A stretch of DNA of 64,000 nucleotides from Anomaloglossus baeobatrachus (GCF_048569485.1 NC_134353.1:707909341-707973340); one strand, 5' to 3'; shown: positions 10,975-22,999, counted from the stretch's first letter. Numbers and translations: made by a program. Notes: a model not told the origin generated them from the letters alone.

Positions 10975-11047
10975 CTTTGTCTTGGATCTGTGGAGACTGG
11001 CACAATCCAAGCAGACATTGCATCACATCTAGGATTGTCTCAAATAT
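10975..11047 (-). CDS. PI4KA: PI4KA exon 5
   Basis: This 73-bp exon encodes IFETILDVMQCLLGLCQSPQ and then IQDK plus one base. The human counterpart is [20 protein letters not shown]. The acceptor ATCCTCAG and donor GTAAGC fit consensus. An L2 LINE fragment starts about 90 bp upstream of it in the intron. Confidence 0.9.
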
Positions 11048-11134
11048 CTGAGGATACAAATACACAAACTACTGTCAGATAAGGAATAGATATAAAAAAG
11101 AATTCAAGAAAATATATTTTGGTAATAGTGAGCC

Positions 11135-11832
11135 TGAGCTTACCCAAGATTCTGCAAAAAACACTAGTGCATGCCCTCATCATCTCCCACCTCAACTGCT
11201 GCAACCTCCTGCTCGATGGCCTCCCTTCCAACACTCTCACACCCCTCTAATCTATCCTAAACTCTGCTGCCCAAATAATCTAACTTTCCCTCTGCCATAC
11301 CCCAGCCCCTCTGTCAATCCCTTCATTGGCTTCCCATTGCCCAAAGGCTCCGGTTCAAAACACTAACCATGACATACAAAGCCATCGGCAACCTGTCTCC
11401 TCCCTATATCTCTGACCTAGTCTCCCGGTACTTGCCTGCACGTAACCTCCGATACTCACAAGGTCTCCTTCTCTACTCCCCTCTTATCTATTCTCCCCAC
11501 GCATAACCCATACTCTGGAACTCCCCCAACATATCAGACTCTCTTCTACCATGGAAACCTTGAAAAGGAACCTGAAGACTCTACCTCTTCCAACAAGTCT
11601 ACAACCTGCAGCAACCCTCAGTCTGACATAGCACCGCATGACTAACTCTACCCTCACCTACTGTATCCTCACCCAACCCTTGTAGACTGTGAGCCCGCGG
11701 GCAGAGTTCTCTCTCCTCCTGTACCAGTCGGTCTTCTATTGTTCATGATTATTGTACTTCTTTTTATTATGTAAAGCCCTTTTCACATGTATAGAATCAT
11801 GGAATAAATGGCGCTTTAATAATAAATTATTT
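11135..11832 (+). mobile_element. L2-clade LINE, 3' fragment
   Basis: Translation in broken frames gives the C-terminal motif of L2-type ORFs (ISHLNYCNLLLDGLPSNTL, then ILNSAAQ). A 3' UTR follows with TTGTAGACTGTGAGCCCGCG and a tail ending GGCGCTTTAATAATAA. It is 5'-truncated and carries several stops. It lies in PI4KA intron 4, antisense to the gene, and parallels the longer copy at 14390-15872. Confidence 0.75.
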
Positions 11833-11837
11833 TTTCT

Positions 11838-12245
11838 TATAATGGGTTTTGTAATTACGCATGAAGTGTTTTTCTCCTGCATGAGGTTTCACAGGAATGA
11901 CAACAATTTGCACAGATTATGCTGCGGAGGGGAGGGCCGGCGCTGTGGAGGGGAGGGAGGGATTTATCTCCCTCTCTCCTCCATTGTCAGCTGATGAGAA
12001 AATTTCACTCCACTCGTGTTACACCGGTGTAACGCGAGTGCAATGCGATGTTTCTCTCGCCCTCATAGACTTGAATGGGCGCAAGTGAAAAAGGATCGCA
12101 TTCCACCCGCAGCATGCTGCTACGATTGTTTTCTCAGTCCGATTAGGACTGAAAAAATAATCGCTCGTGGGAGCAACCCCAAAGAGTAATATTGGTCCAA
12201 GTGGAATGCGATTTTTTATCGCATTCCGCTCGCACTGTATTACTC
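11838..12245. repeat. MITE-like repeat, same family as 18962-19550
   Basis: The block holding CACCGGTGTAACGCGAGTGC, GCAGCATGCTGC and a palindromic GCGATTTTTTATCGC segment is the reverse complement of much of 18980-19260. In the 18962 copy the family has clear ends; here the ends are not obvious, so the limits are approximate. It lies about 50 bp from PI4KA exon 4. Confidence 0.55.
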
Positions 12246-12293
12246 GCTGTGTGTGCTGACGCTAACAGTTGGACTCCAATTCTAAACTCTCAC

Positions 12294-12382
12294 CTGTCCT
12301 CTGAATGTTATGTCTCGGTGAGCAACATCTGAGAGTAAAGTAACAAGGCAGAAGCTGAAGGTCTCGGCTACCGGCAGCATGC
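12294..12382 (-). CDS. PI4KA: PI4KA exon 4
   Basis: This 89-bp exon completes the split Gly and encodes [20 protein letters not shown] and then HRDITFRGQ, matching the human [20 protein letters not shown] block. The acceptor is CATTACAG and the donor GTGAGA. It is preserved next to a MITE-like repeat at 11840-12240. Confidence 0.92.
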
Positions 12383-13509
12383 CTGTAATGGAGAAAACCG
12401 AAGTACATTAAATGGTTAATCTCATCATAAATAGGTATAATGGCAAAATGCTTGCAAAAAAAAAAAAAAGACACTGAAATTTACTGGTTATTAAATTTGT
12501 CTATGTTACCGACCACCCCTGTAGTTTATCAACAGTGTCCAGTCTCCTAGGCTGAGGGTGCAGCACTTCCAAGCTCTTTCCAATAGAGCTGGAGCTTGTA
12601 AGCTCTGCTCTGTAGCTGGGCAGATTACGGACATCGGCAAACTTCAGTATTAACACACTCCTCTGAGGTTATAGAGGTAAATCTGCATCAATTGGTAGCA
12701 GCAGAGTGCTTAGTTCGGGCCAGCGGTGCAACAATGCCACGCGTCCAAACTGTTATATAGTTCTTCAAACAATTTCCCGACATTTAAAATTATGTATAAA
12801 AAAATGAATAAAACATAAAACTGTATTCTTGTAAAGATATAAACACCTTTGATATTAGTGGTTATCTTTTATTCCTTAGGGCTGACATAGAGCTGCCTCT
12901 GTGTACTGTGATTATATCTTGTGAGATCAGTTACTATACTGTGATCTTTTCAGTGCAAAACATACTGGTAATTGTATAATAATCTCGCTTTCCACAAACC
13001 TCATGTGTGAGATCTATACATATGTATTTTTCTATCTCCTCTCCGTGTGTGACAGAGCGCCAGACGATGTGACACACTGTGCTAGCTGTTGACTGTGAGC
13101 TGTCTGTCAAGTGCTAGTAGAGTAGCCACTAATGTGGCTAGAGAGCTGGCTACCGATACACAGGGTGCTTGCTGATTAAGCAGTGCTTTGCTGATTGTAT
13201 CAGACATCCACTGCCAATGTAAATAGTAGCCCTGGTATCAATATTGCTCAATCTCATCCGAAGTCGCTATTATAACCCTCACTATTTACTAGGATACCTT
13301 CCATTTTATGTTTCGCCTAGTTGTTCTAGGCTTCTTCTCAGGGGCGAACCTGATGCAAAAATATGTAACCATTAAACATGCAATATACCAAAGTTGTGAT
13401 ACATCTAAATTTATGGTAATGTGAGGCTACAAAAATCTAAAATATTGTCCATCACACGTTAATATAGTCATAAGTCCGATATCATGAGTTTTTGGAAGAA
13501 CAAACATAC
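12383..13509. other. PI4KA intron 3, no recognised feature
   Basis: This is AT-rich intronic DNA with scattered GC-richer stretches (for example 13030-13200). I see no open frame with known motifs and no clear terminal repeats. Confidence 0.4.
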
Positions 13510-13603
13510 CCTTGTTTTTTCGAGATGTGCTCTCCTCTATCCATGATACCTTTGGAAGACCCCTCAGCAGCTTCAGCAGGTATGGGACAATATTCTCTTT
13601 GTG
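13510..13603 (-). CDS. PI4KA: PI4KA exon 3
   Basis: This 94-bp exon encodes HKENIVPYLLKLLRGLPKVS and then WIEESTSRKNK plus one base. The human counterpart reads [20 protein letters not shown]. The intron upstream is only about 290 bp. It splits a Gly codon with exon 4. Confidence 0.92.
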
Positions 13604-13874
13604 CTGAGAAGAAACAAATAAAGAAGTCTATAATCAGAAAAACAAAGGTCTTGGCTCACAACCCATCATAATTATGCAAATAGTTAATAGGCAATTAAGA
13701 GGGAATCTCGGTCTGTCCAATAAGGACATAATTTTTGTTGAGGGCCTCAATGACCCAGTCAAGAGATCTATCAATGCGTCACTTCCGTTCTGGTTGTCTC
13801 AGCAGTTTGTCTCCTGGGCCCCCCACCCAGACAATCTAAATTATGTAATAAAAATTAAAATGGCATTGTAATTA

Positions 13875-14009
<135 letters not shown>

Positions 14010-14389
14010 CTATAGGAAGACAAATGAGAATCTTTGTATATCCATATGGACACCACAAGTAGACATATGAAAACTAAGAAAATTAAAATCAACAGCAGAA
14101 CACTGTGCCCAAAGACCATAATTGTAAATAGAAATTAATTCAAGAGGACTAGAGGTTTTTGGAATAAGAGCGCCAGGCATCTTCACAGCTACTGACAGCA
14201 AGGGTTAAAAGAGATATGAGCCAATGGTGTAGACTGTGACAGCGTCCTCACTACTTTAGCAGGTGAAGAAGGTTTTTCCACTGAAAGAACATCATGTGCT
14301 AGTTTCTTATTAGAGGCAGAAATCTGTAATTACCTGATCATAAAGGCTTCTAAAACTATATACACGAGGCGGCAGAGGATCATTTGTCC

Positions 14390-15872
14390 TCCCACCTCTC
14401 CTCCTTCTCCCTCTTTGACCCGCTACAATTTGGCTTCCAACCCCAACATTCCACTCAACCTGCTTTAAGTCACCAATGATCTACTAACCACCAAAGCCAA
14501 GCGACACTACTTTGTCCTCCTCTTTCTGGACCCGTCTTCTGCCTTTGACAGACACTGTGGACCATTCCCTCTTGCAACAGATTCGCTCATCTCTTGGTAT
14601 CACAGACTTGGCACTATCCTGGATCACATCATATCTAATGGATCGGACTTTCAGAGTCTCCCTCTCTCACACTACCTCCTCATCGTGCCCCCGATCTGTG
14701 GGTGTCCCCCTAGGTTCAGTTCTTGGACCTGTGCTGTTCTCCATCTACACCTTCGGCCTGGGACAGCTCAGAGTCCCATGGCTTTCAGTACCATCTCTAT
14801 GCTGATGATACGCAGATCTACCTCTCTGGACCTTATATCACCTCCTTACTAACCAAAATCTGTCTGTCTGCTATTTCATCCTTCTTTTCTGCTCGATTTC
14901 TAAAACTGAACATGGACAAAACGGAAGTCATCATCTTTCCCCCATCTCACTCTACCACTCTACCTGACCTGTCCATGAAAGTAAATGGCTGCTCACTCTC
15001 CCCAGTCATGAGTGATCGCTGCCTGAGGGTAACCCTTGACTCCACTCTCTCCTTCAGCCACACTTCCAAGCCCTCTTCACCTCCTGCTGACTTCAATTCA
15101 AAAATATTTCCCGGATCCATACATTTCTTAAAACAAGAATCTACAAAACCACTAGGGTGTGCCTTTATATTCTCCCGTCTTGACTACTGCAACCTCCTGC
15201 TCTCTGGCCTCCCTTCTAATAATTTTGCATCTCTACAATCTATCCTAAACTCTGCTGCCCGACTAATCCACCTGTCCCCTCGCTATTCCCCAACCTCTCC
15301 CCTCAGCAAATCTCTTCACTGGCTTCCATTGCCCAAAGACTCTGTTTCAAAACCCTAACCATGGCATACAAAGCCATCCACACAACGGGTCTCCTCAATA
15401 TATGTGACCTAGTCTCCCGGTACTTACCCGCACAAAACTTCCGATTACCACAAGATCTCCTTCTCTACTCCACTCTTGTCTCCTCTTTCCTCAATCGCAT
15501 CCAATATTTCTCCCGTGCCTCCCCCATACTCTGGAACTCTCTACCATAACATATCATTCTCTTGCCTACCGTGGAAACCTTCAGAAGGAACCTGAAGACC
15601 CATCTCGTCCGATAAGCCTACAACCTGCAGTAACCCGCAGTCCACTATACCGCTGCCCAACCAGCTGTACCCTCACCTACTGTATCCTCACCCATCCCTT
15701 GTAGACTGTGAGCCCTTGTAGGCAGGGTCATCTCCTCCTGTAGCAGTCTGTGCCTTGTTCTGTTCATGATTATTGTGCTTGTCTATATATGCCCCCACCC
15801 CCCTTTCACATGTAAAGCGCCATGGAATTAATGGCGCTACAATAATAACAATAATAATAATAATAATTTGTA
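14390..15872 (+). mobile_element. L2-clade LINE, 5'-truncated copy with RT and 3' tail
   Basis: This is part of a non-LTR reverse transcriptase: [33 protein letters not shown], the [10 protein letters not shown] catalytic box at about 14800, and KLNMDKTEVIIFPPS. The C-terminal LDYCNLLLSGLPSNN motif follows, then a 3' UTR ending GGCGCTACAATAATAACAAT with an ATA-rich tail. The frame is broken in several places and the endonuclease half is absent, so it is a dead, 5'-truncated insertion. It lies in PI4KA intron 1, antisense to the gene. Confidence 0.85.
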
Positions 15873-16489
15873 TTTTGTACATTGCTTTACTTTAAACAAT
15901 CTGATTTTTAATGGTTGCTTTCAGCTGACAAATGATTGTATATGCAGCTTCTTTTATGGGTGATATTGTTTGAGTTTTATTAATGAGATTATAAACTGTT
16001 AAATAGCAAGAAGATAAAAGCATGTCAAATATACAAATGACTTCTATGACTGAGGGACAAACCCACAAGCCATGATTCAAAAGTCTATACCAAAAAGGAA
16101 CAGGTTTCTGCAAGAAAATCTATTCAAAATATATGGAGAAAAGAATATTGATGGAGTCGGTGACCTTGGACCACTTTTAATTTGTAGAAATATAAGGCTT
16201 TAGTTCTTGAATGATATAGACTCCTTTAAGGGCTTTTTCCTAGTGGTGAGTTTCTGACAATGTGCAAAAACACAACATCTTACAGTTCCAGTAAAGTAGT
16301 TGGGAGTTACAGAAGTCTCATGTACACTGTACTTTTTTTTTCTTTTCTTTTATCACTGACATGCCTACGGTGACTGGGTGATGCCTACAGTGTAGCATGG
16401 CGGTGGTTAGATTATCCTTTGGGACTTCTTTGTCTCATATAGAAAAAAGCAGTGTGTGGAGGGCAGAATGGATTTGATCAAGTATCGGA

Positions 16490-16810
16490 AAATCCTAGAA
16501 GAAATCATCCATTCTGTGAAATGGATGGATGCACGTCATTGGATCCTTCAACAGTACAATAATACCAATAATCATTCACAGCCCACCAAGACTTGGTTTC
16601 AGAAGTAATGGAAGATTCTGGACTAGTCTTCACAGTTTCGTGACTTAAGCCCCACAGAAAATCTTTGGTGGGATTTGTATAATGCAGTTGCATCACGCAA
16701 ACCTAAGAATATTAGTGAGCTGGACGCCATTAACTAGGAGTACTGGGCTAAAATTTCCATGGGGAACGACCAGAAGCTGGTGTCTACCTATACATTACAG
16801 GTTGGCTAAT
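16490..16810 (+). pseudogene. Tc1-like transposase, C-terminal fossil
   Basis: The plus-strand translation reads PTKTWFQK, a break, then SPTENLWWDLYNAVASRKPK and WAKIS. This matches the Tc1 C-terminal layout (DPKHT..SPDLNPIENLWWDLKRAV...EEWAKI). The catalytic Asp box is degraded and stops interrupt the frame. No terminal repeats are seen. Confidence 0.65.
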
Positions 16811-17092
16811 TCGGGACCCATAGTAATCATAAAAAGTGGCATTTCTTGTTGAAGTTGGAGAAACCACTCGTCATGTTAGGGTTTCTTTACGTGATCATAT
16901 TGTTCTTGTTTGACTGGTTTATTGCAAACACCAGAACGTTTGAACATTTTGCTAATAAACCTAAATTTGCAATTATACTGGAATAATTTTGATTGCAGTT
17001 GTATTTTACACTGTAATTCACAACAGGCCAAACCGAATGATTGTGGCAGCACCGGCAGCAGACCTTCCAATGTGTATGGAGGCCTTCTGAGT

Positions 17093-17660
17093 CTAAAGGC
17101 CGCTTTACACGCTGTGATATCAGTACCGATATCGCTAGCGTGCGTACCCACCCCCATCGGTTGTGCGACATGGGCAAATCGCTGCCCGTGGCGCACAACA
17201 TCGCTCAGACCCGTCACACTATACTTGCCTGCCTAGCGACATCGCTGTGACCGGCGAACCGCCTCCTAAGGGGACGGTTCGTTCAGCGTCACAGCGACGT
17301 CACTAAGCGGGCGCACAATAGAAGCGGAGATGAGCGGGACGAACATCCCGCTCACCTCCTTCCTTCCGCATTGCCGGCGGCCGCAGGTAAGGTGAGGTTC
17401 CTCGCTCCTGCGGTGTCACATATAGCGATGTGTGCTGTCGCAGGAACGACGAACTACATCATACACGCAGCAGCAACGATAATTGGGAATAGGGGGGGAA
17501 TGTCACCGATTAAAGATTTTTAACGTTTTTGCGACCATTCAAAATCACTCATAGGTGTCACACGCAACAACATCGCTAACGCGGCCGGATGTGAGTCACA
17601 AATTCCGTGACCCCAACAAGATCGCTTGAGCGATGTCGTAGCGTGTAAAGCGGCCTTTAG
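17093..17660. mobile_element. MITE with near-perfect CTAAAGGCCGCTTTACACGCT ends
   Basis: The left end CTAAAGGCCGCTTTACACGC matches the inverted right end over about 20 bases. Internally it is rich in GCGATGTCG-type motifs, with no coding capacity. It shares its last bases (TTTAG) with the start of the next MITE, so the two abut. The ends recall hAT-like MITEs but no target duplication could be fixed. Confidence 0.75.
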
Positions 17661-18238
17661 GCTAGGTTCACATTTCCGTTGTTTTCCATCAGTCAAATGC
17701 GTTGCTTGACGCTTGTGACTGATACGTTGTACAACGGATGACAAGAATAAGAATTCATTGTCGGACTCCGTTGTAAAACGTGAGAGAGAGAACGATCAGC
17801 TGATCGCTCTCATTAGCCGGCCGCCGGCTTTTGAGAGCGATCCGCTGATCGCTCCCGGCAGCCGGCCGATCCGCTGATCGCTCCCGGCAGCCGGCCGATC
17901 CGCTGATCGCTCCCGGCAGCCGGCCGATCCGCTGATCGCTCCCGGCAGCCGGCCGACGGGTGATTAGCTGACTGTTCGGCCGCCGAGAGAGCATGCGCAG
18001 CAGAATCAAAAGGATTCCGCTGCTCAAAAAACGCTACATGCTGCATTCCTGCCGCCCGACGGTCAGTCGTTCCATGACTGATCAGTCGGGCGGAGGATGA
18101 AACACAGCGTCATCAGTCACAATCCGCCACTCATACAAGTGTATGGGAACAATGGAATCCGCCAAACGGATTCCTTTGTTCACCAAAGCCGCGGATTGTG
18201 ACTGATACAAATTGATGGAAATGTAAACCTAGCCTAAA
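17656..18238. mobile_element. MITE of the TTTAGGCTAGG family, copy A
   Basis: The terminal inverted repeats are TTTAGGCTAGGTTCACATTT and its complement at the right end (AAATGTAAACCTAGCCTAAA). The core holds a 29-bp minisatellite at 17838-17955. The flanks of the core (GCCGCCCGACGGTCAGTCG; TGACTGATCAGTCGGGCGG) match copy C at 56790, and CAGCTGATCGCTC matches copy B at 51285. Confidence 0.8.
17838..17955. repeat. 29-bp minisatellite, about 4 units
   Basis: The unit is GATCCGCTGATCGCTCCCGG followed by CAGCCGGCC, repeated head to tail with almost no divergence, in the core of MITE copy A. Confidence 0.9.
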
Positions 18239-18490
18239 ACAGATGATCTCGGGCAATCTGCATACAAATAACAGATCCTTATATTCTCAGAGTACATGTA
18301 AATTTACCACCAAAAACATTTACACTCATGAACTACATGTTAGTGAAGGTAAAATGATCATGTGTTGGGGGAGAGTCGGGAGGCCTCCATACACATTGGA
18401 AGGTCTGCTGCTGCCGCAATCATTTGGTTTTGCCTACTGTAAATTACTGTGTTTGGGGGCAAATACAACTGCAATCAAAATTATATATCC

Positions 18491-18961
18491 CCAAAAAATA
18501 AGATTTTAAGGTCTCTATTAGGAGACCAAGTAATGTAGGAATCCACAGGTCGGGATACGACTATGAGGAGTTAAATTCCCAGTGAAATGCCTGCATTCCT
18601 TCAATCACAGATAAAATTCCAAGTGTTATCAGTCAACCCAGGAGAAATAGTGTAGATCTGTCAGATAGCAGGAGTCATCGAGTAGCAGAAGCCGGCAAAT
18701 ATTATAGTACTGCAGGTATTCTCCATAACGTGTCTTCACTTATTAATTATGCGTATCTATTCCCACTCAGACTAAGTGACAGTCTAACGAGAGGAGACGG
18801 ATGGGGGCAAAGCCAGGGCACACTTGTCTGCAGAGCATCCTATGCCATCAACGGCTGCAGAGCCAGAAGGTTCTGCAGGCAGCAGATATATTATATACCA
18901 GTAAGAAGCTATACTCAGCAAGACAACGGTGACAATCATTTATCTGGGGAAATCGGATGCA
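18491..18961. other. PI4KA intron 1 segment, nothing recognised
   Basis: This is unremarkable intronic sequence without clear repeats or coding frames. Confidence 0.35.
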
Positions 18962-19550
18962 CAGTAAGGCCTAAGCCACACAGCATGAAAATCGGAGCGA
19001 GTGGAATGCAATAAAACATCTCCAATATTACCCTATATGCCAGCACACATGAGCGATTATTTTCTCAGCCCTAATAGGACCGAGAAAACAATCGCAGCAT
19101 GCTGCGGGTGCAATGTGATCCTTGTATCTCTCGCACCCATTCAAGTCCATGGGGCGTGAGAAACATCGCACTGCACCGGTGTACCGCGAGTGCAGTGCGA
19201 GAATGGCAATAGCCGGCAACGGAGGAAAGAGGGAGATAAATCCCTCCCTCTCCTCCTTAGCGCCGGCCCGCCCCTCCTCAGTGCAGGCCCGCCCCTCCTC
19301 AGTGCAGGCCCGCCCCTCCTCAGTGCAGGCCCGCCCCTCCTCAGTGCAGGCCCGCCCCTCCTCAGTGCAGGCCCGCCCCTCCTCAGTGCAGGCCCGCCCC
19401 TCCTCAGTGCAGGCCCGCCCCTCCTCAGCTGTGGTTTGATCACATGATCGGACCTCAGTCACAATGACACTCGGCTCCTCCAGTGCTGCCAGCGTGAGCA
19501 GCGTGTCATGCGAGGATCACAGTAGTCCCCATGTGGCCCCGGCCTTACTG
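18962..19550. mobile_element. MITE with CAGTAAGGCC ends and a 21-bp minisatellite
   Basis: The left end CAGTAAGGCC(TAA)GCCACA pairs with the right end, whose complement reads CAGTAAGGCC(GGG)GCCACA. The interior matches the repeat at 11838-12245 in the opposite orientation. A 21-bp tandem array occupies 19265-19433. There is no transposase. Confidence 0.7.
19265..19433. repeat. 21-bp minisatellite, 8 units
   Basis: The unit CAGTGCAGGCCCGCCCCTCC plus T is repeated eight times, nearly perfectly. Because 21 is a multiple of three, all frames stay open and produce long spurious reading frames on both strands. Confidence 0.92.
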
Positions 19551-19757
19551 ATCACCTCATAAACCAAGGTGGCAGATTTATTACTCCTGACCCCAACAGA
19601 TCAAATACTCTAATAATATAACTACAGCTTCCGGTACAAAACGCTCCCACTTCTACAGAGTGTCCTGCATTGCTCTAGTCAGCTCCACCATGGCAGCAAC
19701 TGGGCACTGGACTCTCCAAATAAACTAGCAGTTGTTTGGATAGGTGATCACGATTAA

Positions 19758-19940
19758 CATATAGTGTCTTGAGAAAGTATTCATACCCTATGAACTTATT
19801 CACATCACACCCACAAGGCTAAGTGCATTTTATTGGGATTTACCAATGTGATATACCAATACTAAGTAGCAAACATTTATGAAGTGTAAAGGAAATGATA
19901 CATGGTTTTCTAAATATTTTAAAAATATAAATCTGTACAT
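19758..19940 (+). mobile_element. Tc1-like terminal repeat remnant
   Basis: The stretch from TGTCTTGAGAAAGTATTCAT through TTTTATTGGGATTTA to GATACATGGTTTTC matches the terminal inverted repeat I know from vertebrate Tc1 elements (CTTGAAAAAGTATTCATACC type). There is no transposase next to it, so it is a solo end or truncated copy. Confidence 0.6.
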
Positions 19941-20086
19941 TGTTGTGGTCTAGGGGGAAAACTTTTATTCTTGCGGAGACTGACAAACCAATCTGGCTGT
20001 CAGTGGTGAGGAGTGTTATAGCTGCAATGCTCCTCTGGGTAATCTTCAAATTATCTCTTCAGGGATGAGGGAGACAAACTCTAGTG

Positions 20087-22538
20087 CAGGGGTCTCAAAC
20101 TCAGCTGGGTGTATGGGCCGCATATAGAAAAAAAAAAAATAAGGGGGGCCGCATTATTTGCAGGACAAAGTGAACATTTTTAATGAATCCATGTTTTTTT
20201 TCTATACATCTTGGATCACTTTTGTAAACATTTTTCGCTTGTTTATTATAACAAACGTGCACTTTTTTTGTTAAGTTTATGTACAGAAAAGCATTTTTAA
20301 TGTAAATTAAAAAAAATGTCATGCTTTAGGATTTTTTTTTTTTTTACATTTTATCACCTTCTTGTAATTGTTTTACAATTAGCAGCATCATATAGTAATC
20401 TTAGCCAAAATCTTGTAGTAATGTGCCCATGCTGCAGTAATGTCCCCATCCATGTGCCCTGTAGTAAGGTTCTCATCCTTGTGGTATTGTGCCCAGTAGT
20501 ATCTGCCCATCCTTGTAGTATGTGCCCAGTAGTATAGTGCCCATCCTTGTGCCCTGTAGTATTGTGCCCAGTACTATTGTTCAAATCCTTGTAGTATTGT
20601 GCCCATCCTTGTAGTATTGTGCCCAGTAATATTGTGCCCATCCTTGTAGTATTGTGCTCATCCTTGTAGTATTGTGCTCTGTAGTATTCTGCCAATTCCC
20701 GTAGTATTGTGGCCATCCCCTTAGTATTCAACCCATCCCTGTAGTATTCAACCCATCCCTGTAGTATTGTGGCCATCCCTGTAGTATTGTGGCCATCCCC
20801 TTAGTATTCAACCCATCCCTGTAGTATTGTGGCCATCCCTGTAGTATTGTGGCATTCCCTGTAGTATTGTGGCCATCCCTGTAGTATTGTGGCCATCCCT
20901 GTAGTATTGTGGCCATCCCTGTAGTATTGTGGCCATCCCTGTAGTATTGTGGCCATCCCTGTAGTATTGTGCCCACCCTTGTAGTATTGTGCCCACCCTT
21001 GTAGTATTGTGCCCACCCTTGTAGTATTGTGCCCACCCTTGTAGTATTGTGCCCACCCTTGTAGTATTGTGGCCATCCCTGTAGTATTGTGGCCATCCCT
21101 GTAGTATTGTGGCCATCCCTGTAGTATTGTGGCCATCCCTGTAGTATTGTGCCCACCCTTGTAGTATTGTGCCCACCCTTGTAGTATTGTGCCCACCCTG
21201 TAGTATTGTGGCCATCCCTGTAGTATTGTGGCCATCCCTGTAGTATTGTGGCCATCCCTGTAGTATTCTGCCCATCCCTGTAGTATTCTGCCCACCCTTG
21301 TAGTATTGTGGCCATCCCTGTAGTATTGTGGCCATCCCTGTAGTATTGTGGCCATCCCTGTAGTATTGTGGCCATCCCTGTAGTATTGTGGCCATCCCTG
21401 TAGTATTCTGCCCACCCTTGTAGTATTCTGCCCACCCTTGTAGTATTCTGCCCACCCTTGTAGTATTGTGGCCATCCCTGTAGTATTCTGCCCACCCTTG
21501 TAGTATTGTGGCCATCCCTGTAATATTCTGCCCATCCTTGTAGTATTGTGGCCATCCCTGTAGTATTCTGCCCACCCTTGTAGTATTGTGGCCATCCCTG
21601 TAATATTCTGCCCATCCTTGTAGTATTGTGGCCATCCCTGTAGTATTCTGCCCACCCTTGTAGTATTGTGGCCATCCCTGTAATATTCTGCCCACCCTTG
21701 TAGTATTGTGGCCATCCCTGTAGTATTCTGCCCATCCTTTAGTAATACGCAAACAAAAAAAAAATTCTCCTCACCTTTCCTCCGTTCCCTGTGTGCCCAC
21801 GATCAGTACTTTCAGAGTTTTGGATGCAGCATGCTTCAGCTGCATCCAAAACCCTGCTATGTATGGTAAAAGCACAGTGGGCATGGGATTTCTAAAAACC
21901 CCATGCCCACTGTGCGTGTACGGCCCGCAGTGAAAACGGAACTGCAGTGCGGCTTGCAGAGGCCGCAGCATGTGAATTTATGCTGCGGAGTCGGAAGCGT
22001 CCTTCCTAGGCAGAGCACAGCGAGGAGACCGCAGCAGCCAGAACCCCTGATCGCAGGCACGGGCAGCTGCGGTCTCCTAAGGAGTAGACTTGCGGCCCCG
22101 CCGATCAGGACGCGCTGTGTCCAGCACGCAGCGGGTCCTGATCTTGAGCACGTACCCTACCTGCTTGTTGCGGCCCGTGACGATCGCGGCTCTGTGCTGA
22201 GGGTCGGCGCTGGCAGGAACTTCACTGCATTTGAATCCATTTGCGGTGCAGCGCAGAGGAGCTGTGTCTGAACCAATGGCTGCTGCCTGCCAATCAGATG
22301 CAAGGAAGTGACGTCGCTGTATGACGTCACCTCCTTGCATCTGATTGGCAGACAGCAGCAGCAACTGGGATAGAACTGACAGCTCCTTGCGCGGCACCGC
22401 AGATGGATTCAAATGCAGTAAAGTTCCTGCCGGCGCCGACCCTCAGCATAGAGCCGCGATTGCCACGGGGTCTGCGGGCCGCAACAAACAGCCTCAGGGG
22501 CCGCATGCGGCCCGCGGGCCGCGTGTTTGAGACCCCTG
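20087..22538. mobile_element. Non-autonomous hAT transposon with 8-bp target duplication
   Basis: The ends are CAGGGGTCTCAAAC and GTTTGAGACCCCTG, flanked on both sides by CTCTAGTG (20079-20086 and 22539-22546), an exact 8-bp target duplication as hAT elements make. The subterminal regions are rich in GGCCGC/GCGGCCCGCGGGCC, familiar from vertebrate hAT elements. No transposase is encoded. The centre is a long 20-bp satellite array. Confidence 0.92.
20430..21740. repeat. 20-bp satellite array, about 65 units
   Basis: The unit GTAGTATTGTGGCCATCCCT and variants (GTGCCCACCCTT, CTGCCCATCC) are repeated head to tail. Variant types occur in blocks, which suggests expansion of short multi-unit segments. 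Long minus-strand open frames here (up to 335 codons of MATILQGW-type repeats) are by-products of the array. Confidence 0.93.
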
Positions 22539-22999
22539 CTCTAGTGCCACCTATTGGAAGTAGCAATCCTAAAAGTCAGAAGTGGCCCTTTAACAAGTCT
22601 TGTCATATGACCTAGAATTTATACCAGATTAATTGAGGTTCTGATCTGGCATAAATCCTAAGTCATATGAAGACTTGTTAAAGAGCCACTTTTGACTTTT
22701 AGGATCGCTACTTCTATTAGGTGTCGCTAGAGTTTGTCTGCTTCAGCCCTGAAGAGACAGGTGATCGGTGGGGTCTCCAGATGTGGATCTGATAAGTCAG
22801 TATGGCACATCGGACGTTTCTTAGTTACCTGATTATATCTCCATTTTATCCTTCTCTTTCAAGCATCTAAATGTCTGCTACCGGATAAAGCACCAAAAAT
22901 GTAGTTTTTCCTTGACTGTCATACAAGTTATCTAGTTTGCCCTTTTCTAGCAAAATTTCAGATATGTTAATGGTAAAGTGTATTCATCCTATAGTAAGA

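Larger units (their letters stand above)
16965..18490. mobile_element. Palindromic MITE split by two further MITEs
   Basis: The left arm at about 16965-17090 (ending CCAATGTGTATGGAGGCC) is the reverse complement of the right arm at about 18385-18490 (GGCCTCCATACACATTGG onward). Between them lie two complete MITEs (17093-17660 and 17656-18238). The outer element is therefore a foldback whose centre was hit by later insertions. The outer ends are not sharply defined. Confidence 0.6.
20054..22757. mobile_element. Palindromic MITE, interrupted by a hAT element
   Basis: Without the hAT, 20054-20086 joins 22547-22628 to form a left arm. This arm is the reverse complement of 22641-22757 (shared landmarks: TCTTCAGG, GACAAACTCTAG, GTAGC(A/G)ATCCTAAAAGTC and AACAAGTCTT). 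The arms are about 115 bp with a loop of about 12 bp. It is older than the hAT inside it. Confidence 0.75.

Noticed and set aside
19028-19462. EEGRACT-type repeat frame
   Set aside because: It comes from a 21-bp array in a MITE core.
19265-21740. CRISPR-like look of regularly spaced repeats
   Set aside because: The units are contiguous without unique spacers, and the host is an animal genome; these are minisatellites.
20728-21752. Long minus-strand open frames of up to 335 codons with MATILQGW-type repeats
   Set aside because: They arise in all three frames from a 20-bp satellite without stops; there is no start context, domain or conservation.
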